Below are positions 34,467 through 43,699 of a DNA stretch of 64,000 nucleotides, piece after piece (positions within the stretch are counted from its first letter, which is position 1; each line of letters begins with the position of its first letter). The stretch spans positions 1 through 64,000 of the forward strand of contig NZ_FODB01000004.1 of the NCBI RefSeq assembly GCF_900110265.1, in the 5' to 3' direction. This DNA is from Vreelandella aquamarina. Lineage in GTDB: Bacteria > Pseudomonadota > Gammaproteobacteria > Pseudomonadales > Halomonadaceae. A program made the position numbers and the translations under genes. The notes beneath the pieces were generated by a model. The model did not search any database and had not been told where the DNA came from. It saw only the letters and a program-made list of their open reading frames with translations.

Positions 34467-36025
34467 AAATTCGTTCTCAGGTAGGCATGGTTCTCAACCT
34501 TGATAAGTGTATCGGTTGCCACACCTGTTCGGTGACCTGCAAAAATGTCTGGACCAGTCGCGAAGGTATGGAGTACGCCTGGTTCAACAATGTCGAGACT
34601 AAGCCCGGTATCGGCTATCCCAAAGAGTGGGAGAACCAGGCCAAGTGGAAGGGCGGCTGGATGCGCCGTACCGATGGCCGGATTGAACCGCGTATTGGTG
34701 GCAAATGGCGGGTGCTGGCGAATATCTTCGCCAACCCCGACCTGCCCGAAATGGACGACTACTATGAGCCGTTCACTTTCGACTACCAACACCTGCATAC
34801 CGCCAAGATCGGCGAGCACCAGCCGGTGGCACGCCCACGCTCGCTGATTTCCGGTCAGCGCATGAAAAAGATCGAATGGGGCCCGAACTGGGAAGAGATC
34901 CTGGGCACCGAGTTCGCCAAGCGGCGCAAAGACGCCAACTTCGACAAGGTGCAGGCAGATATCTATGGCCAGTTTGAAAACACCTTCATGATGTACCTGC
35001 CGCGACTGTGCGAGCACTGCTTGAACCCCACCTGCGTAGCCAGCTGCCCGAGCGGTGCCATCTACAAGCGGGAAGAGGACGGCATCGTTCTAATTGACCA
35101 GGACAAGTGCCGTGGCTGGCGGATGTGTATCTCCGGCTGCCCCTACAAAAAGATCTACTACAACTGGAAAAGCGGTAAGTCCGAAAAATGCATCTTCTGC
35201 TACCCGCGTATCGAGGCCGGTCAGCCGACTATTTGCTCCGAGACCTGTGTGGGCCGCATTCGCTATCTCGGTGTTCTGCTCTATGACGCTGACCGCATTG
35301 AAGAAGTGGCAAGCTCGCCGGATGAGCGTGATCTCTACCATCGCCAGTGCGAGATCTTCCTTGATCCCAATGATCCGGAAGTGATTGCCCAGGCCCGGCG
35401 GGATGGTATCCAGGAGAACGTCATCAAGGCGGCCCAAGCCTCACCGGTCTATAAGATGGCCATCGACTGGGGATTGGCGCTGCCGCTGCACCCGGAATAC
35501 CGCACGCTGCCGATGGTGTGGTACGTGCCGCCGCTGTCGCCGATTCAGTCCGCCGCCGAGGCAGGCCATGTGGAGTTCGACGGCATCCTGCCCAAGATCG
35601 AATCACTGCGTATCCCGGTGAAGTACCTGGCTAACCTGTTGACAGCCGGCGAGGAAGAGCCTGTGGTGTTGGCGCTCAAGCGCTTAATGGCGATGCGTGT
35701 CTACATGCGCGGCAAGCACGTGGAGGGTACCCCCAACGCCGAAGTGCTCGATGCCGTGGGGCTGAGCGTGGCCCAAGTAGAGGAGATGTACCGCTACCTG
35801 GCCATTGCCAACTACGAGGATCGTTTCGTGATCCCCACCAGCCATCGGGAAATGGCCACCGAAGCCTTCCCTGAACGGGGAGGATGCGGCTTTACCTTTG
35901 GTGATGGTTGCCACGGTGAGAGCCAGCCCAGCCTGTTCAATGGCCGTAAGCAGACCAGCGTTTTGGTAAAACCGGTAGAGGTCTTCGACCCGCAGCCACA
36001 ATTTGAGGAGTCTCGTCATGACTGA
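34463..36025 (+). CDS. narH: Respiratory nitrate reductase beta subunit
   Basis: A 520-residue iron-sulfur protein. The four cluster motifs are KCIGCHTCSVTCKNVW, CEHCLNPTCVASCPSGAI, KCRGWRMCISGCPYKKI (Trp in place of one Cys, typical of the [3Fe-4S] centre) and KCIFCYPRIEAGQPTICSET. It passes electrons from the NarI haems to NarG. Starts inside the narG stop (ATGA) and overlaps narJ by eight bases, so translation of the operon is tightly coupled. Confidence 0.98.
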   Translation: MKIRSQVGMVLNLDKCIGCHTCSVTCKNVWTSREGMEYAWFNNVETKPGIGYPKEWENQAKWKGGWMRRTDGRIEPRIGGKWRVLANIFANPDLPEMDDYYEPFTFDYQHLHTAKIGEHQPVARPRSLISGQRMKKIEWGPNWEEILGTEFAKRRKDANFDKVQADIYGQFENTFMMYLPRLCEHCLNPTCVASCPSGAIYKREEDGIVLIDQDKCRGWRMCISGCPYKKIYYNWKSGKSEKCIFCYPRIEAGQPTICSETCVGRIRYLGVLLYDADRIEEVASSPDERDLYHRQCEIFLDPNDPEVIAQARRDGIQENVIKAAQASPVYKMAIDWGLALPLHPEYRTLPMVWYVPPLSPIQSAAEAGHVEFDGILPKIESLRIPVKYLANLLTAGEEEPVVLALKRLMAMRVYMRGKHVEGTPNAEVLDAVGLSVAQVEEMYRYLAIANYEDRFVIPTSHREMATEAFPERGGCGFTFGDGCHGESQPSLFNGRKQTSVLVKPVEVFDPQPQFEESRHD

Positions 36026-36830
36026 AGCCGCTACCCAATCGCCCACCCCGGTAGAGCCGTCGTTCGAGCCGCTACAGGGTATGCGAAGCCTGCGCGTACT
36101 GGCCCGCCTGCTCGATTACCCGACCCAGGAACTGCAGGATGCCAGCGGTGAGCTCATCGAAATCCTCAATGCCGAGCGCCGCCTGGGGGCGGCTCTCAAG
36201 TCGTCGCTAATGGAGTGGTGTCAGCGTCTCCAAGAGGGTGACTTGCTTGAGCTGCAGGCCGAGTACGTCGCCATGTTCGATAAGGGACGGGCTACCTCGC
36301 TGCTGCTATTCGAACACGTTCACGGCGAGTCCCGTGATCGTGGTCAGGCCATGGTGGATCTTATGGCTGAGTACAGCGCGGCCGGGTTCGAGTTGGATGC
36401 CCGTGAACTGCCCGATCATCTACCGGTATTTCTTGAATACCTTTCGATGTGCGACGAAGCCGAGATCGGCCGCTGGCTGGGCGAAATACGCCATATCCTG
36501 GCGCTGCTGACCGCACGACTGGAGGAGCGGGGAGCGGATCACGCGCTAGTACCGCTGTCACTTTTGGCGTTAATTGGGGCCGAGGGCGAGGTCGAAGAGC
36601 ATCGGCCCCAGGTCAAAAAAGAAGCGCCTGACAACACGCCCGAAGCATTGGACGCCGTATGGGAAGAAGAGGCAGTACGCTTCTCGGCCACTTCTGACGA
36701 AGACTGCGCGCTGCAGTCTGCGGAAGGGCGGCGGCTTGCTGAACGCAAGAATGCGGTGCACAGCGACCCCGTCAAAATCATGCCGTCCGCCTGGAGCGCT
36801 TCCCCTCCCTCAACCGTGGCCGATCGCTAA
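36018..36830 (+). CDS. narJ: Nitrate reductase assembly chaperone NarJ
   Basis: A 270-residue protein; start at 36018 behind GAGGAG. The core is RVLARLLDYPTQELQDA, LQAEYVAMFDKGRATSLLLFEHVHGESRDRGQAM and ELPDHLPVFLEYLSM, the TorD/NarJ helical fold. It helps insert the Moco into NarG and holds NarGH until membrane docking. The C-terminal 60 residues form a polar tail rich in Glu and Ala, longer than in E. coli NarJ. Confidence 0.96.
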   Translation: MTEAATQSPTPVEPSFEPLQGMRSLRVLARLLDYPTQELQDASGELIEILNAERRLGAALKSSLMEWCQRLQEGDLLELQAEYVAMFDKGRATSLLLFEHVHGESRDRGQAMVDLMAEYSAAGFELDARELPDHLPVFLEYLSMCDEAEIGRWLGEIRHILALLTARLEERGADHALVPLSLLALIGAEGEVEEHRPQVKKEAPDNTPEALDAVWEEEAVRFSATSDEDCALQSAEGRRLAERKNAVHSDPVKIMPSAWSASPPSTVADR

Positions 36831-36843
36831 AAGGAGAAACGCC

Positions 36844-37527
36844 ATGTTCATAGAATATCTGCAACATCTTATCTACGGCTATTACCCCTACCTGGCCGGT
36901 ACGGTGTTCTTGGTCGGCAGTCTCATGCGTTACGACCAAGGCCAGTTCACCTGGAAGACCGGCTCCAGCCAAATGCTGTCCTCAAAAAACATGCGACTGG
37001 CCAGCAACCTGTTCCATATCGGGATTATCGTCATCTTCTTCGGTCATTTGGTGGGCATGCTCACGCCACACTGGGTCTATGCGCCTTTCCTGCATGCCGG
37101 TACCAAACAGCTGATTGCCATCGTGGTCGGCGGTATCGCCGGTGCCATGTGCGTGGTGGGCGGCGCCATGTTGCTCTATCGGCGAGTGGTCAATCCTCGC
37201 GTAAAGGCGTCGTCGAGCATGATGGATACCTTGATCCTGGGTTTGATCGTCTTACAGGCATGTCTTGGCATGGTGACCATCATTTTCTCGCTAGGCCATA
37301 TGGACGGCGAGATGATGTTGACACTCTCCAGCTGGGCGCAATCCATCGTCTTCTTTAGCGGCGGCGCAGCGGACTATATGCAGGAAGTGTCATGGATCTA
37401 CAAACTGCATATCTTTATCGGTCTGACCATCATCCTGCTGTTCCCCTTCTCGCGCTTGGTGCATGTGTGGAGCGTACCGTTTGGCTATGTGACCCGGCGC
37501 TATCAGCTTGTCCGCCGTCGCGCCTAA
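36844..37527 (+). CDS. narI: Nitrate reductase gamma subunit (cytochrome b)
   Basis: A 227-residue membrane protein; start at 36844 behind AAGGAG. The same frame is open upstream inside narJ, but that part has no NarI similarity. Five hydrophobic segments carry the haem-ligand His residues (SNLFHIGIIVIFFGHLVGML and IYKLHIFIGLTIIL, RLVHVWSVPFGY). It oxidises quinol at the periplasmic face and anchors NarGH. Confidence 0.97.
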   Translation: MFIEYLQHLIYGYYPYLAGTVFLVGSLMRYDQGQFTWKTGSSQMLSSKNMRLASNLFHIGIIVIFFGHLVGMLTPHWVYAPFLHAGTKQLIAIVVGGIAGAMCVVGGAMLLYRRVVNPRVKASSSMMDTLILGLIVLQACLGMVTIIFSLGHMDGEMMLTLSSWAQSIVFFSGGAADYMQEVSWIYKLHIFIGLTIILLFPFSRLVHVWSVPFGYVTRRYQLVRRRA

Positions 37528-37566
37528 ACACTTGCTGTGCTTGCCCAGGCCTAGAGGAGAAATAAC

Positions 37567-38388
37567 ATGCAGATGATTGATATCGAACAACTACCAGGGG
37601 GTGTCGCCCCGCCTCCGGTGCGCGTCGGCGACGCTAGTATCGATGAAGCAACGATTGCGTTAGAGATGCAGTATCACCCCGCCGAAACGGCGGGGGAGGC
37701 CCAGCTTCAGGCGGCTCGTGCCTTAGTGGTTAGAGAGCTGCTGCGCCAGCGAGCTAACGTCCTGGGTCTACTATCGACACAGGAAGCCAGCGAAGCGCAG
37801 GAGGATGCGGCGATTGCTGCCTTGCTTGAGCTGGAACTTGAGGTGCCCGAGCCGGGAGAAGCCGATTGCCAACGCTTTTTTGATACCCACCGTGAGCGCT
37901 TCAGCGAGCCGACCCAGCTACGTGTAAGGCATATTCTGCTAGCAGCGGCGCCAGATGACTCCCAGGGCCGCGATGACGCGTACCAGCTTGGCGAAAAACT
38001 GCTTAAAGAACTTAATTCCATACCCGAGCGGTTTGCCGAATTTGCGCAATACCACTCCGCGTGCCCTTCAAAAGAGATGGATGGTGATTTGGGCTGGCTA
38101 GTGTCAGGCCAGACCGTTCCTGAGCTGGATCGCGCTTTGCAGCACCTGCCCGAAGGCCTTCACGAGCGCCCCTTGGCGTCTCGCTATGGCTGGCATGTAG
38201 TAATCATTGACGAACGGCGTGAAGGGCGGGCGTTACCTTTCGATCAGGTGGCCGACCGAGTGCGCCACAGCCTCCGGGAGCAGGCGACGCGACGTGCGTT
38301 GCGCCACTATTTGCTGGCGTTAGAGAGCGAAATAGGCGTCGAGGGGATTGTTCTGGATGACGATGCTGGCGGCAGCTTGATGCAGTAG
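37567..38388 (+). CDS. Parvulin-type peptidyl-prolyl isomerase (NifM-like)
   Basis: A 273-residue protein behind GAGGAG. The parvulin domain is in the second half: RVRHILLAAAPDDSQGRDDAYQLGEKLL, FAEFAQYHSACPSKEMDGDLGWLVSGQTVPELDRAL and RPLASRYGWHVVIIDERR. No signal peptide is visible, so it is probably cytoplasmic, unlike SurA. A gene of this type follows narI in several pseudomonads; it may help NarGHI fold. It lies 39 bases after narI and 22 before moaB, within the same operon. Confidence 0.92.
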   Translation: MQMIDIEQLPGGVAPPPVRVGDASIDEATIALEMQYHPAETAGEAQLQAARALVVRELLRQRANVLGLLSTQEASEAQEDAAIAALLELELEVPEPGEADCQRFFDTHRERFSEPTQLRVRHILLAAAPDDSQGRDDAYQLGEKLLKELNSIPERFAEFAQYHSACPSKEMDGDLGWLVSGQTVPELDRALQHLPEGLHERPLASRYGWHVVIIDERREGRALPFDQVADRVRHSLREQATRRALRHYLLALESEIGVEGIVLDDDAGGSLMQ

Positions 38389-38410
38389 GAAAGCTAATAG
38401 GAGAGGCTTG

Positions 38411-38989
38411 ATGTCCCATGTTCCTGTAAATGCTCTTTTCACCCCGCTTGGCATCGCAGTACTAACGGTTTCCGATACGCGTGGCTTCGACGAGGATGGC
38501 AGCGGTGACCTGCTGGTTAAGCATCTGAACGAAAGCGGCCATATTCTGGTAGAGAGACGCATCGTACCTGATGATATCTACCAGGTTCGCGCCGTGGTCT
38601 CGGGATGGATTGCACGAACAGATATCCACGCGATCCTGGTTAATGGTGGCACCGGTTTTACTGCCCGGGATACCACTCCCGAGGCGTTGATACCGCTGTT
38701 CGACAAAGCGATTGAGGGGTATGGCGAGCTGTTCCGCCACTACTCCCTGAAGACCATTGGCACAGCGACGATCCAGTCTCGCGCCGTCGCGGGGGTGGCC
38801 AACCGAACGATGATATTCGCGATGCCCGGCTCGCCCAAAGCGTGTGCGTTGGCGTGGGACAGAATTATCGCTTTGCAGCTGGACGCCCGCACTCGGCCCT
38901 GCAACTTCGCCGCCATGGTCCTGCCTTCAGCGACCCTGTGTAACGGGCGTCACACAACGACCTCTGCCAATGATGGGGTGCGTTTATGA
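38411..38989 (+). CDS. moaB: Molybdenum cofactor biosynthesis protein B
   Basis: A 192-residue protein; ATG at 38411 behind AGGAGAGG. It has GIAVLTVSDTRGFDEDGSGD, ILVNGGTGFTARDTTPEA and AMPGSPKACALAWDRII, the MogA/MoaB fold that adenylates molybdopterin before metal insertion. It starts the Moco part of the nar operon and overlaps moeA by four bases (ATGA). Confidence 0.94.
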   Translation: MSHVPVNALFTPLGIAVLTVSDTRGFDEDGSGDLLVKHLNESGHILVERRIVPDDIYQVRAVVSGWIARTDIHAILVNGGTGFTARDTTPEALIPLFDKAIEGYGELFRHYSLKTIGTATIQSRAVAGVANRTMIFAMPGSPKACALAWDRIIALQLDARTRPCNFAAMVLPSATLCNGRHTTTSANDGVRL

Positions 38990-40248
38990 ACTGTCACTGC
39001 GCAGAAATAGTCACGCCCGGCTTGTTAGATCTGTTTGATGCACGCCAACGGCTTATCGACGCCGCCACGCCCATTAATGCAGTAGAAAACATCACCCTAG
39101 AACAATCGGCGGGGCGAGTGCTGGCAGAAACGCTGGTCGCACCTCTCGATATGCCGGGTGTGGATAATAGCGCTATGGATGGTTACGCGCTGTGCCTGGC
39201 TGATTACCAAGCGGCACCTCCCGGCGCAGGCTTACCCATTCTTCAACGCGTACCGGCGGGCGCAGGCGTCATGCTACTACCGAAAGGAGGCTGCGCGCGT
39301 ATTTTTACCGGCGCGCCGGTGCCCGTGGGGGCAGATATTGTGGTGCCTCAAGAGCGGGTCACCCTTGATCAGCACGGGCATATACACCTTGAGGGTAACG
39401 TGGTGGTAGGCGCTAATATTCGCCGTCAAGGCGAGGAGACCCGCATGGGAACCCCGCTACTCGCCGCGGGTAAGTTTCTTGATGCCGCGTCGATTGCGTT
39501 GTTGGCAAGCCATGGAATCAATGCCGTGACCGTCAAACGGCGCCTGCGGGTGGCACTGCTCTCAACCGGAGATGAACTGATTGCCCCTGGCATGTCGCGG
39601 TCTCCGGGGCAGGTGTACGACAGCAATCGCGCCATGCTTAGCGTACTGCTAGCGCAAGCTCAGTGCGACGTGCTGGATTTGGGCGTCATCGCTGATTCGC
39701 CGGCGTCATTGCATCAGGCCTTTGAACACGCACAAACCGTTGCAGATGTGGTGATGTGCACTGGGGGCGTTTCGGTAGGCGAAGAGGATCATGTTCGTCC
39801 GGTGATCGAGCAGCGCGGTGGACTACATTTTCATGGTGTCGCGATGAAGCCAGGGAAGCCCTTTGCTTTCGGTTATCTAGGCGCGGAGTCTTCCTCTTCC
39901 ACCCCGTTAATGGCGCTGCCGGGTAACCCCGTGGCGTCCCTTGTGGGCTGGCAACTGCTGGCGCTGCCGTTTATCCATGCCATGCAAGGTAGAAGTGTCG
40001 CTGCGTTGCAGAGTTATCCCGTTATGGCAGGCTTTTCTCAGCGCGGCCCCAGGGGGCGTTGTGAGCTGTTAAGGGTGGTGCTGGACTGGGCAAGAGAGTT
40101 GCCGGTGGCGCAGTTAGCGGGTGGACAGGGCTCGCATATGCTCAGCGCGGCTAGCCAAGCCGATGGCTATTTAATGATCAATCCCGAAACAGACGTAGCA
40201 GAAGGGAGCACCTACCACTACTACCCCATTAATCAGTTCGCCGCTTGA
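38986..40248 (+). CDS. moeA: Molybdopterin molybdenumtransferase
   Basis: A 420-residue protein of normal MoeA length. Blocks include LVAPLDMPGVDNSAMDGYAL, GCARIFTGAPVPVGADIVV, ALLSTGDELIAPG, GQVYDSNRAML, MCTGGVSVGEEDHVRPV and MALPGNPVASLVGWQLL. It inserts molybdate into adenylated molybdopterin. Translationally coupled to moaB. Confidence 0.96.
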   Translation: MNCHCAEIVTPGLLDLFDARQRLIDAATPINAVENITLEQSAGRVLAETLVAPLDMPGVDNSAMDGYALCLADYQAAPPGAGLPILQRVPAGAGVMLLPKGGCARIFTGAPVPVGADIVVPQERVTLDQHGHIHLEGNVVVGANIRRQGEETRMGTPLLAAGKFLDAASIALLASHGINAVTVKRRLRVALLSTGDELIAPGMSRSPGQVYDSNRAMLSVLLAQAQCDVLDLGVIADSPASLHQAFEHAQTVADVVMCTGGVSVGEEDHVRPVIEQRGGLHFHGVAMKPGKPFAFGYLGAESSSSTPLMALPGNPVASLVGWQLLALPFIHAMQGRSVAALQSYPVMAGFSQRGPRGRCELLRVVLDWARELPVAQLAGGQGSHMLSAASQADGYLMINPETDVAEGSTYHYYPINQFAA

Positions 40249-40301
40249 ATTTTTATACTCACTGTGGCTGCTGATGCTGTTTTCTTTTTATAGGAGAGGG
40301 T

Positions 40302-40706
40302 ATGTCTTCACATCACAAACCCCGCACACTGATTTATGCCTGCTCCGGCTGCTCTGATGTGGCGCAACTTGCCAATAGCGTTGCCCTGCGTCTTGACCAT
40401 GCAGGAGAGGCAGAAATGTCCTGCATTGCCGGTGTGGGCGGTGGTGTGCCCGGTCTGGTGCGCATTGCCCGCTCCGGGCGCCCTATCGTAGCCATTGACG
40501 GGTGCCAGATGCACTGCGCCAGCCACTGTCTCGCCAAAGCGGATGTGATACCCACAGAGCACGTAAAGCTATATGAAAACGGCCTGCGCAAGCGACGGGG
40601 TCAGTTTTATGATGAGCAAACAATTACCGAGGTTACCGCAGAGGTAAAAGGACTCATTGCCCGGCTGCCCGTTAATGCCAGTACCCAAGAGGAGCCCGTA
40701 GAATGA
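40302..40706 (+). CDS. DGC-domain putative zinc-binding protein
   Basis: A 134-residue protein. It has a CSGCSD motif near the N-terminus, a Cys in [15 protein letters not shown], and the DGC block [15 protein letters not shown], the pattern of the DGC (PF08859-type) family with clustered Cys/His likely to bind zinc or another metal. It lies between moeA and moaA, 53 bases after moeA, and overlaps moaA by four bases (ATGA), so it is expected to be made with the Moco enzymes. Its role in Moco synthesis or nitrate respiration is undescribed as far as I know. Confidence 0.86.
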   Translation: MSSHHKPRTLIYACSGCSDVAQLANSVALRLDHAGEAEMSCIAGVGGGVPGLVRIARSGRPIVAIDGCQMHCASHCLAKADVIPTEHVKLYENGLRKRRGQFYDEQTITEVTAEVKGLIARLPVNASTQEEPVE

Positions 40707-41692
40707 GTGCACTAGTAGATGGGTTTGGCCGCACGGTGCGTTACCTGCGTATATCGGTGACTGATCGTTGTGATTTTCGCTGTGTGTACTGCATGGCTGA
40801 GGAAATGACCTTTCTGCCACGCGCCCAGCTGCTGACCCTTGAAGAGATAGCCGCGCTTTCGCAGGCGTTTGTCGAGCTGGGCGTAGAGAAAATCCGCCTA
40901 ACCGGCGGGGAGCCGCTGGTACGCCAGGGCGTACTCACGCTAGTGCAAAAACTCGGTGCATTGGAAGGTCTGCGCGAGCTGGCGATGACCACCAACGGCT
41001 CAGGCTTGGTCAAGCATGCCGATGCTTTGCGGCAAGGCGGGCTACATCGGCTCAATATTAGCCTCGACTCGCTCAAGCCCGAACGCTTTAAAGCATTAAC
41101 CCGAACGGGGGATCTTGATCAGGTGGTCGCGGGTATCCGTGCAGCGCGCCGCGCTGGCTTTCAGTCGATTAAGCTCAACGCCGTACTGCTCAAGGGGCGC
41201 AATGACGACGAAATTCTCGACTTGGTAAACTTTGCCCGGAATGAGCAAGCCGATATCAGCTTTATCGAGGAGATGCCGCTGGGCGCTATCAGCGAACATA
41301 ATCGTGGTGAAACCTTTCTTTCCACTGATGCGGTACGCGAGACCATAGAAAACCATTATCAACTCCTGCCCACCACCGAGACTACCCTAGGGCCATCCCG
41401 TTATTACCGCATGGTAGACAGCCAGTCGCGCATTGGCTTCATCTCTCCCCATAGCCATAATTTCTGTGGTGCCTGTAATCGTGTTCGGGTGACGGCAGAA
41501 GGGCGACTACTCCTTTGCTTGGGCAATGAGCACTCGGTAGATTTACGCGCTGTAATGCGGCGTTATCCGGGTGATACCCAGCGGCTTAAAGCGAGCATTG
41601 TGGCGGCCATGAAGAAAAAACCTGAGCGTCATCACTTCACCACGGATGGTGAGGTTCAAATAGTGAGGTTTATGAATGCAACAGGTGGCTAG
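40703..41692 (+). CDS. moaA: GTP 3',8-cyclase MoaA (radical SAM)
   Basis: A 329-residue protein. The radical-SAM motif is CDFRCVYC, followed by [12 protein letters not shown]; the C-terminal second cluster uses [20 protein letters not shown], and the protein ends in the required Gly-Gly (ATGG). It makes 3',8-cyclo-GTP, the first step of Moco synthesis. moaC, moaD, moaE and mobA are not in the window. Confidence 0.97.
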   Translation: MSALVDGFGRTVRYLRISVTDRCDFRCVYCMAEEMTFLPRAQLLTLEEIAALSQAFVELGVEKIRLTGGEPLVRQGVLTLVQKLGALEGLRELAMTTNGSGLVKHADALRQGGLHRLNISLDSLKPERFKALTRTGDLDQVVAGIRAARRAGFQSIKLNAVLLKGRNDDEILDLVNFARNEQADISFIEEMPLGAISEHNRGETFLSTDAVRETIENHYQLLPTTETTLGPSRYYRMVDSQSRIGFISPHSHNFCGACNRVRVTAEGRLLLCLGNEHSVDLRAVMRRYPGDTQRLKASIVAAMKKKPERHHFTTDGEVQIVRFMNATGG

Positions 41693-41716
41693 GTAGTGCA
41701 GTTCCTATAGGAAACC

Positions 41717-41956
41717 TTACCCATGGCTATAGCCTCCATTTGCCATCGGAATGGAAATAGTGCCATGAGCGGCTTTAAGTATTTCTTTTCCAACGGCTTC
41801 CCACAAGAACAAAATTTTCCGTCGTCCAAATGGCTTGATGTAGTGGGTGCCCTCGATAAGGACGCTGTCTTTTAGCTGCTGTCGGATAGTACGGCAGTCG
41901 TACTTGATGCGCTGGGCAAGCTCTTCGGTCGTGAGATAGGTATAAGATGATTCCAT
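41717..41956 (-). CDS. Small excisionase-like DNA-binding protein
   Basis: A 79-residue protein; start at 41956 behind GGAGG (15 more codons upstream lack support). The N-terminal YLTTEELAQRIKYDCRTIRQ is a MerR/excisionase-like helix-turn-helix, followed by GRRKILFLWEAVGKEIL, typical of small phage or island regulators. It is divergent from an Xre gene. With no integrase nearby it is probably a leftover of an integrated element. Confidence 0.72.
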   Translation of the reverse strand: MESSYTYLTTEELAQRIKYDCRTIRQQLKDSVLIEGTHYIKPFGRRKILFLWEAVGKEILKAAHGTISIPMANGGYSHG

Positions 41957-42028
41957 CGAAAACCTCCAAAAGGAGTGGTATTCTGCGTGACTAAAAGGCA
42001 TCTCAAATATCAGAATGCGATCCTGGAT

Positions 42029-42090
42029 GACATTTTAGACAGCAAAAAACCATTCGCAATCGTTTTTTGACATTCAGGATAGCAAAAAAA
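42029..42090. promoter_or_regulatory. Paired direct repeats in the divergent xis-like/xre promoter
   Basis: GACATT-6 bases-AGCAAAAAA occurs at 42029-42049 and again at 42069-42089, 40 bases apart, each followed by CATT or GCATT. Spaced repeats between divergent regulators suggest operators for one of the two proteins. Confidence 0.55.
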
Positions 42091-42109
42091 GCATTTTCAG
42101 GAGGTTTTG

Positions 42110-42334
42110 ATGGTTCGTTGTCATCTCGCGCGCTTGATGGGTGAGCACAAAATGAAGATTGTGGATGTTGCGCGTGAAACAGGGCTTAACCGCAATACTG
42201 TTACGCTTCTTTATAAAGAAACTGCTCAGCGAATCGAGCTGGATGCACTGGATAAGCTATGCAAGCTTTTCAATTGTGAGGTGGGCGATCTGCTAGAAAT
42301 TCAAAAAAATCATGAGGAAATTAGAGATGATTAA
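42110..42334 (+). CDS. Xre/Cro-C1-type small regulator
   Basis: A 74-residue protein behind CAGGAGG. Almost all of it is one Cro/C1-type helix-turn-helix domain (LMGEHKMKIVDVARETGLNR-NTVTLLY, LDALDKLCKLFNCEVGDLLE). This form (Xre_26-like) is common in phages and islands. It is divergent from the excisionase-like gene. Confidence 0.85.
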   Translation: MVRCHLARLMGEHKMKIVDVARETGLNRNTVTLLYKETAQRIELDALDKLCKLFNCEVGDLLEIQKNHEEIRDD

Positions 42335-42455
42335 TACTGCCAGCCGTTGACTGAAGGTCGTAAGAATAAATTACTGACGCAAGCAACGGAGCGAATGTGT
42401 CACATATACGTCACAGATGTGTCACAGGAAGTTTGCAGACAAACAAAAACAAAAA

Positions 42456-42486
42456 AGGCAGATCAGTAAGTAACTGATCTGCCTTT
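42456..42486 (+). terminator. Terminator between the Xre gene and the tRNA
   Basis: GGCAGATCAGT and ACTGATCTGCC form a perfect 11-bp stem with a five-base loop and TTT. A run of A on the other side lets it also work downstream of the tRNA on the minus strand. Confidence 0.85.
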
Positions 42487-42494
42487 CAAAATAT

Positions 42495-42571
<77 letters not shown>

Positions 42572-42847
42572 TCAACGTGTGGCGTATTCTACGCATTTTT
42601 GACGCTAAGTCAACCCCTCATATAAATCGCTTTCTTGCTGGCAGTCATCTTCATCGTGCTGCAACATTGAGAGAGTAAAGCTATGCTTTCAATCAGCATA
42701 ACAAAAAGCTTACTGTCGGTGTGTCGCCCAATAGAACAAGCGGCGTGCTGTGAGTGAAAGAAGCGCGAATGCGCTTATTCAGAGTGGCTTGCGACGCCAT
42801 AACAGTGATTAAGGTCCAAGCCATTTGTCTTATCAGGGAGGTAGTCA

Positions 42848-43594
42848 ATGGCCAATCAAGCCCCCGTCGCCTGGGTAACTGGTGGAACTGGTGGAATCGG
42901 AACGGCAATTTGTCGTTCGTTGGCAGATGCGGGTTATCTGGTGGTGGCGGGGTACCATAACCCCGACAAAGCCAAAACCTGGCTGGAAACCCAGCAAGCC
43001 GACGGCTATAACAACATCGCATTATCGGGTGTTGATTTGTCCGACCATAACGCCTGTCTCGAAGGCGCCCGCGAAATCCATGAAAAACATGGGCCGATCA
43101 GCGTGCTGGTCAACTGCGCAGGCATTACCCGCGATGGCACCATGAAAAAGATGTCCTATGAGCAGTGGTATCAAGTGATTGATACTAACCTTAATAGCGT
43201 CTTCAACACTTGCCGTAGCGTCATTGAGGGAATGCTGGAGAATGGCTATGGGCGCATTATTAACATCTCATCCATCAACGGTCGTAAAGGCCAGTTTGGT
43301 CAGGTGAACTACGCAGCGGCCAAAGCGGGAATGCACGGGTTAACCATGTCGTTGGCGCAGGAAACGGCCACGAAGGGTATTACCGTGAATACCGTCTCCC
43401 CCGGCTATATCGCCACCGACATGATTATGAAAATTCCGGAGCAGGTTCGTGAAGCGATTCGTGAGACGATTCCGGTAAAGCGCTACGGCACCCCAGAAGA
43501 GATTGGTCGTTTGGTGACGTTCCTGGCCGACAAAGAGTCCGGCTTTATCACAGGTGCCAACATTGATATTAACGGCGGCCAGTTTATGGGCTAA
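42848..43594 (+). CDS. phaB: Acetoacetyl-CoA reductase (PhaB type SDR)
   Basis: A 248-residue short-chain dehydrogenase behind AGGGAGG. It has the NADP-binding VTGGTGGIGTAICRSLADAG, NAG-type motif VNCAGITRD, catalytic Ser-Tyr-Lys in NISSINGRKGQFGQVNYAAAKAG, and the PhaB features TNLNSVFNTCR and PGYIATDM. It reduces acetoacetyl-CoA to 3-hydroxybutyryl-CoA for polyhydroxybutyrate, usual in halomonads. Other FabG-like substrates cannot be fully excluded. The 276 bases upstream (42572-42847) back to the tRNA show no other gene. Confidence 0.9.
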   Translation: MANQAPVAWVTGGTGGIGTAICRSLADAGYLVVAGYHNPDKAKTWLETQQADGYNNIALSGVDLSDHNACLEGAREIHEKHGPISVLVNCAGITRDGTMKKMSYEQWYQVIDTNLNSVFNTCRSVIEGMLENGYGRIINISSINGRKGQFGQVNYAAAKAGMHGLTMSLAQETATKGITVNTVSPGYIATDMIMKIPEQVREAIRETIPVKRYGTPEEIGRLVTFLADKESGFITGANIDINGGQFMG

Positions 43595-43641
43595 GCCCTA
43601 CCATTAAGCACCGGCGATCTTTTCACAAGAAAGAAAGCGAA

Positions 43642-43668
43642 AAACGGGGGGCGATGCGCCTCCCGTTT
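43642..43668. terminator. Bidirectional terminator between phaB and the DUF349 gene
   Basis: AAACGGGGGGCG and CGCCTCCCGTTT pair over 12 bp with one G-T wobble and a three-base loop, between convergent genes; the minus strand has the better T run. Confidence 0.8.
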
Positions 43669-43699
43669 GCTTTGTGTGCTAGCGCTATGTGTAAGCGAG

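Noticed and set aside
36574-36843. Long open frame continuing upstream of narI inside narJ
   Set aside because: It is the narI frame without a stop; the codons before 36844 are basic, low-complexity shadow of narJ, and AAGGAG precedes 36844.
41702-41713. Palindrome TTCCTATAGGAA after moaA
   Set aside because: A perfect 12-bp palindrome but with no T run, no promoter context and no second copy noticed; left out as a feature.
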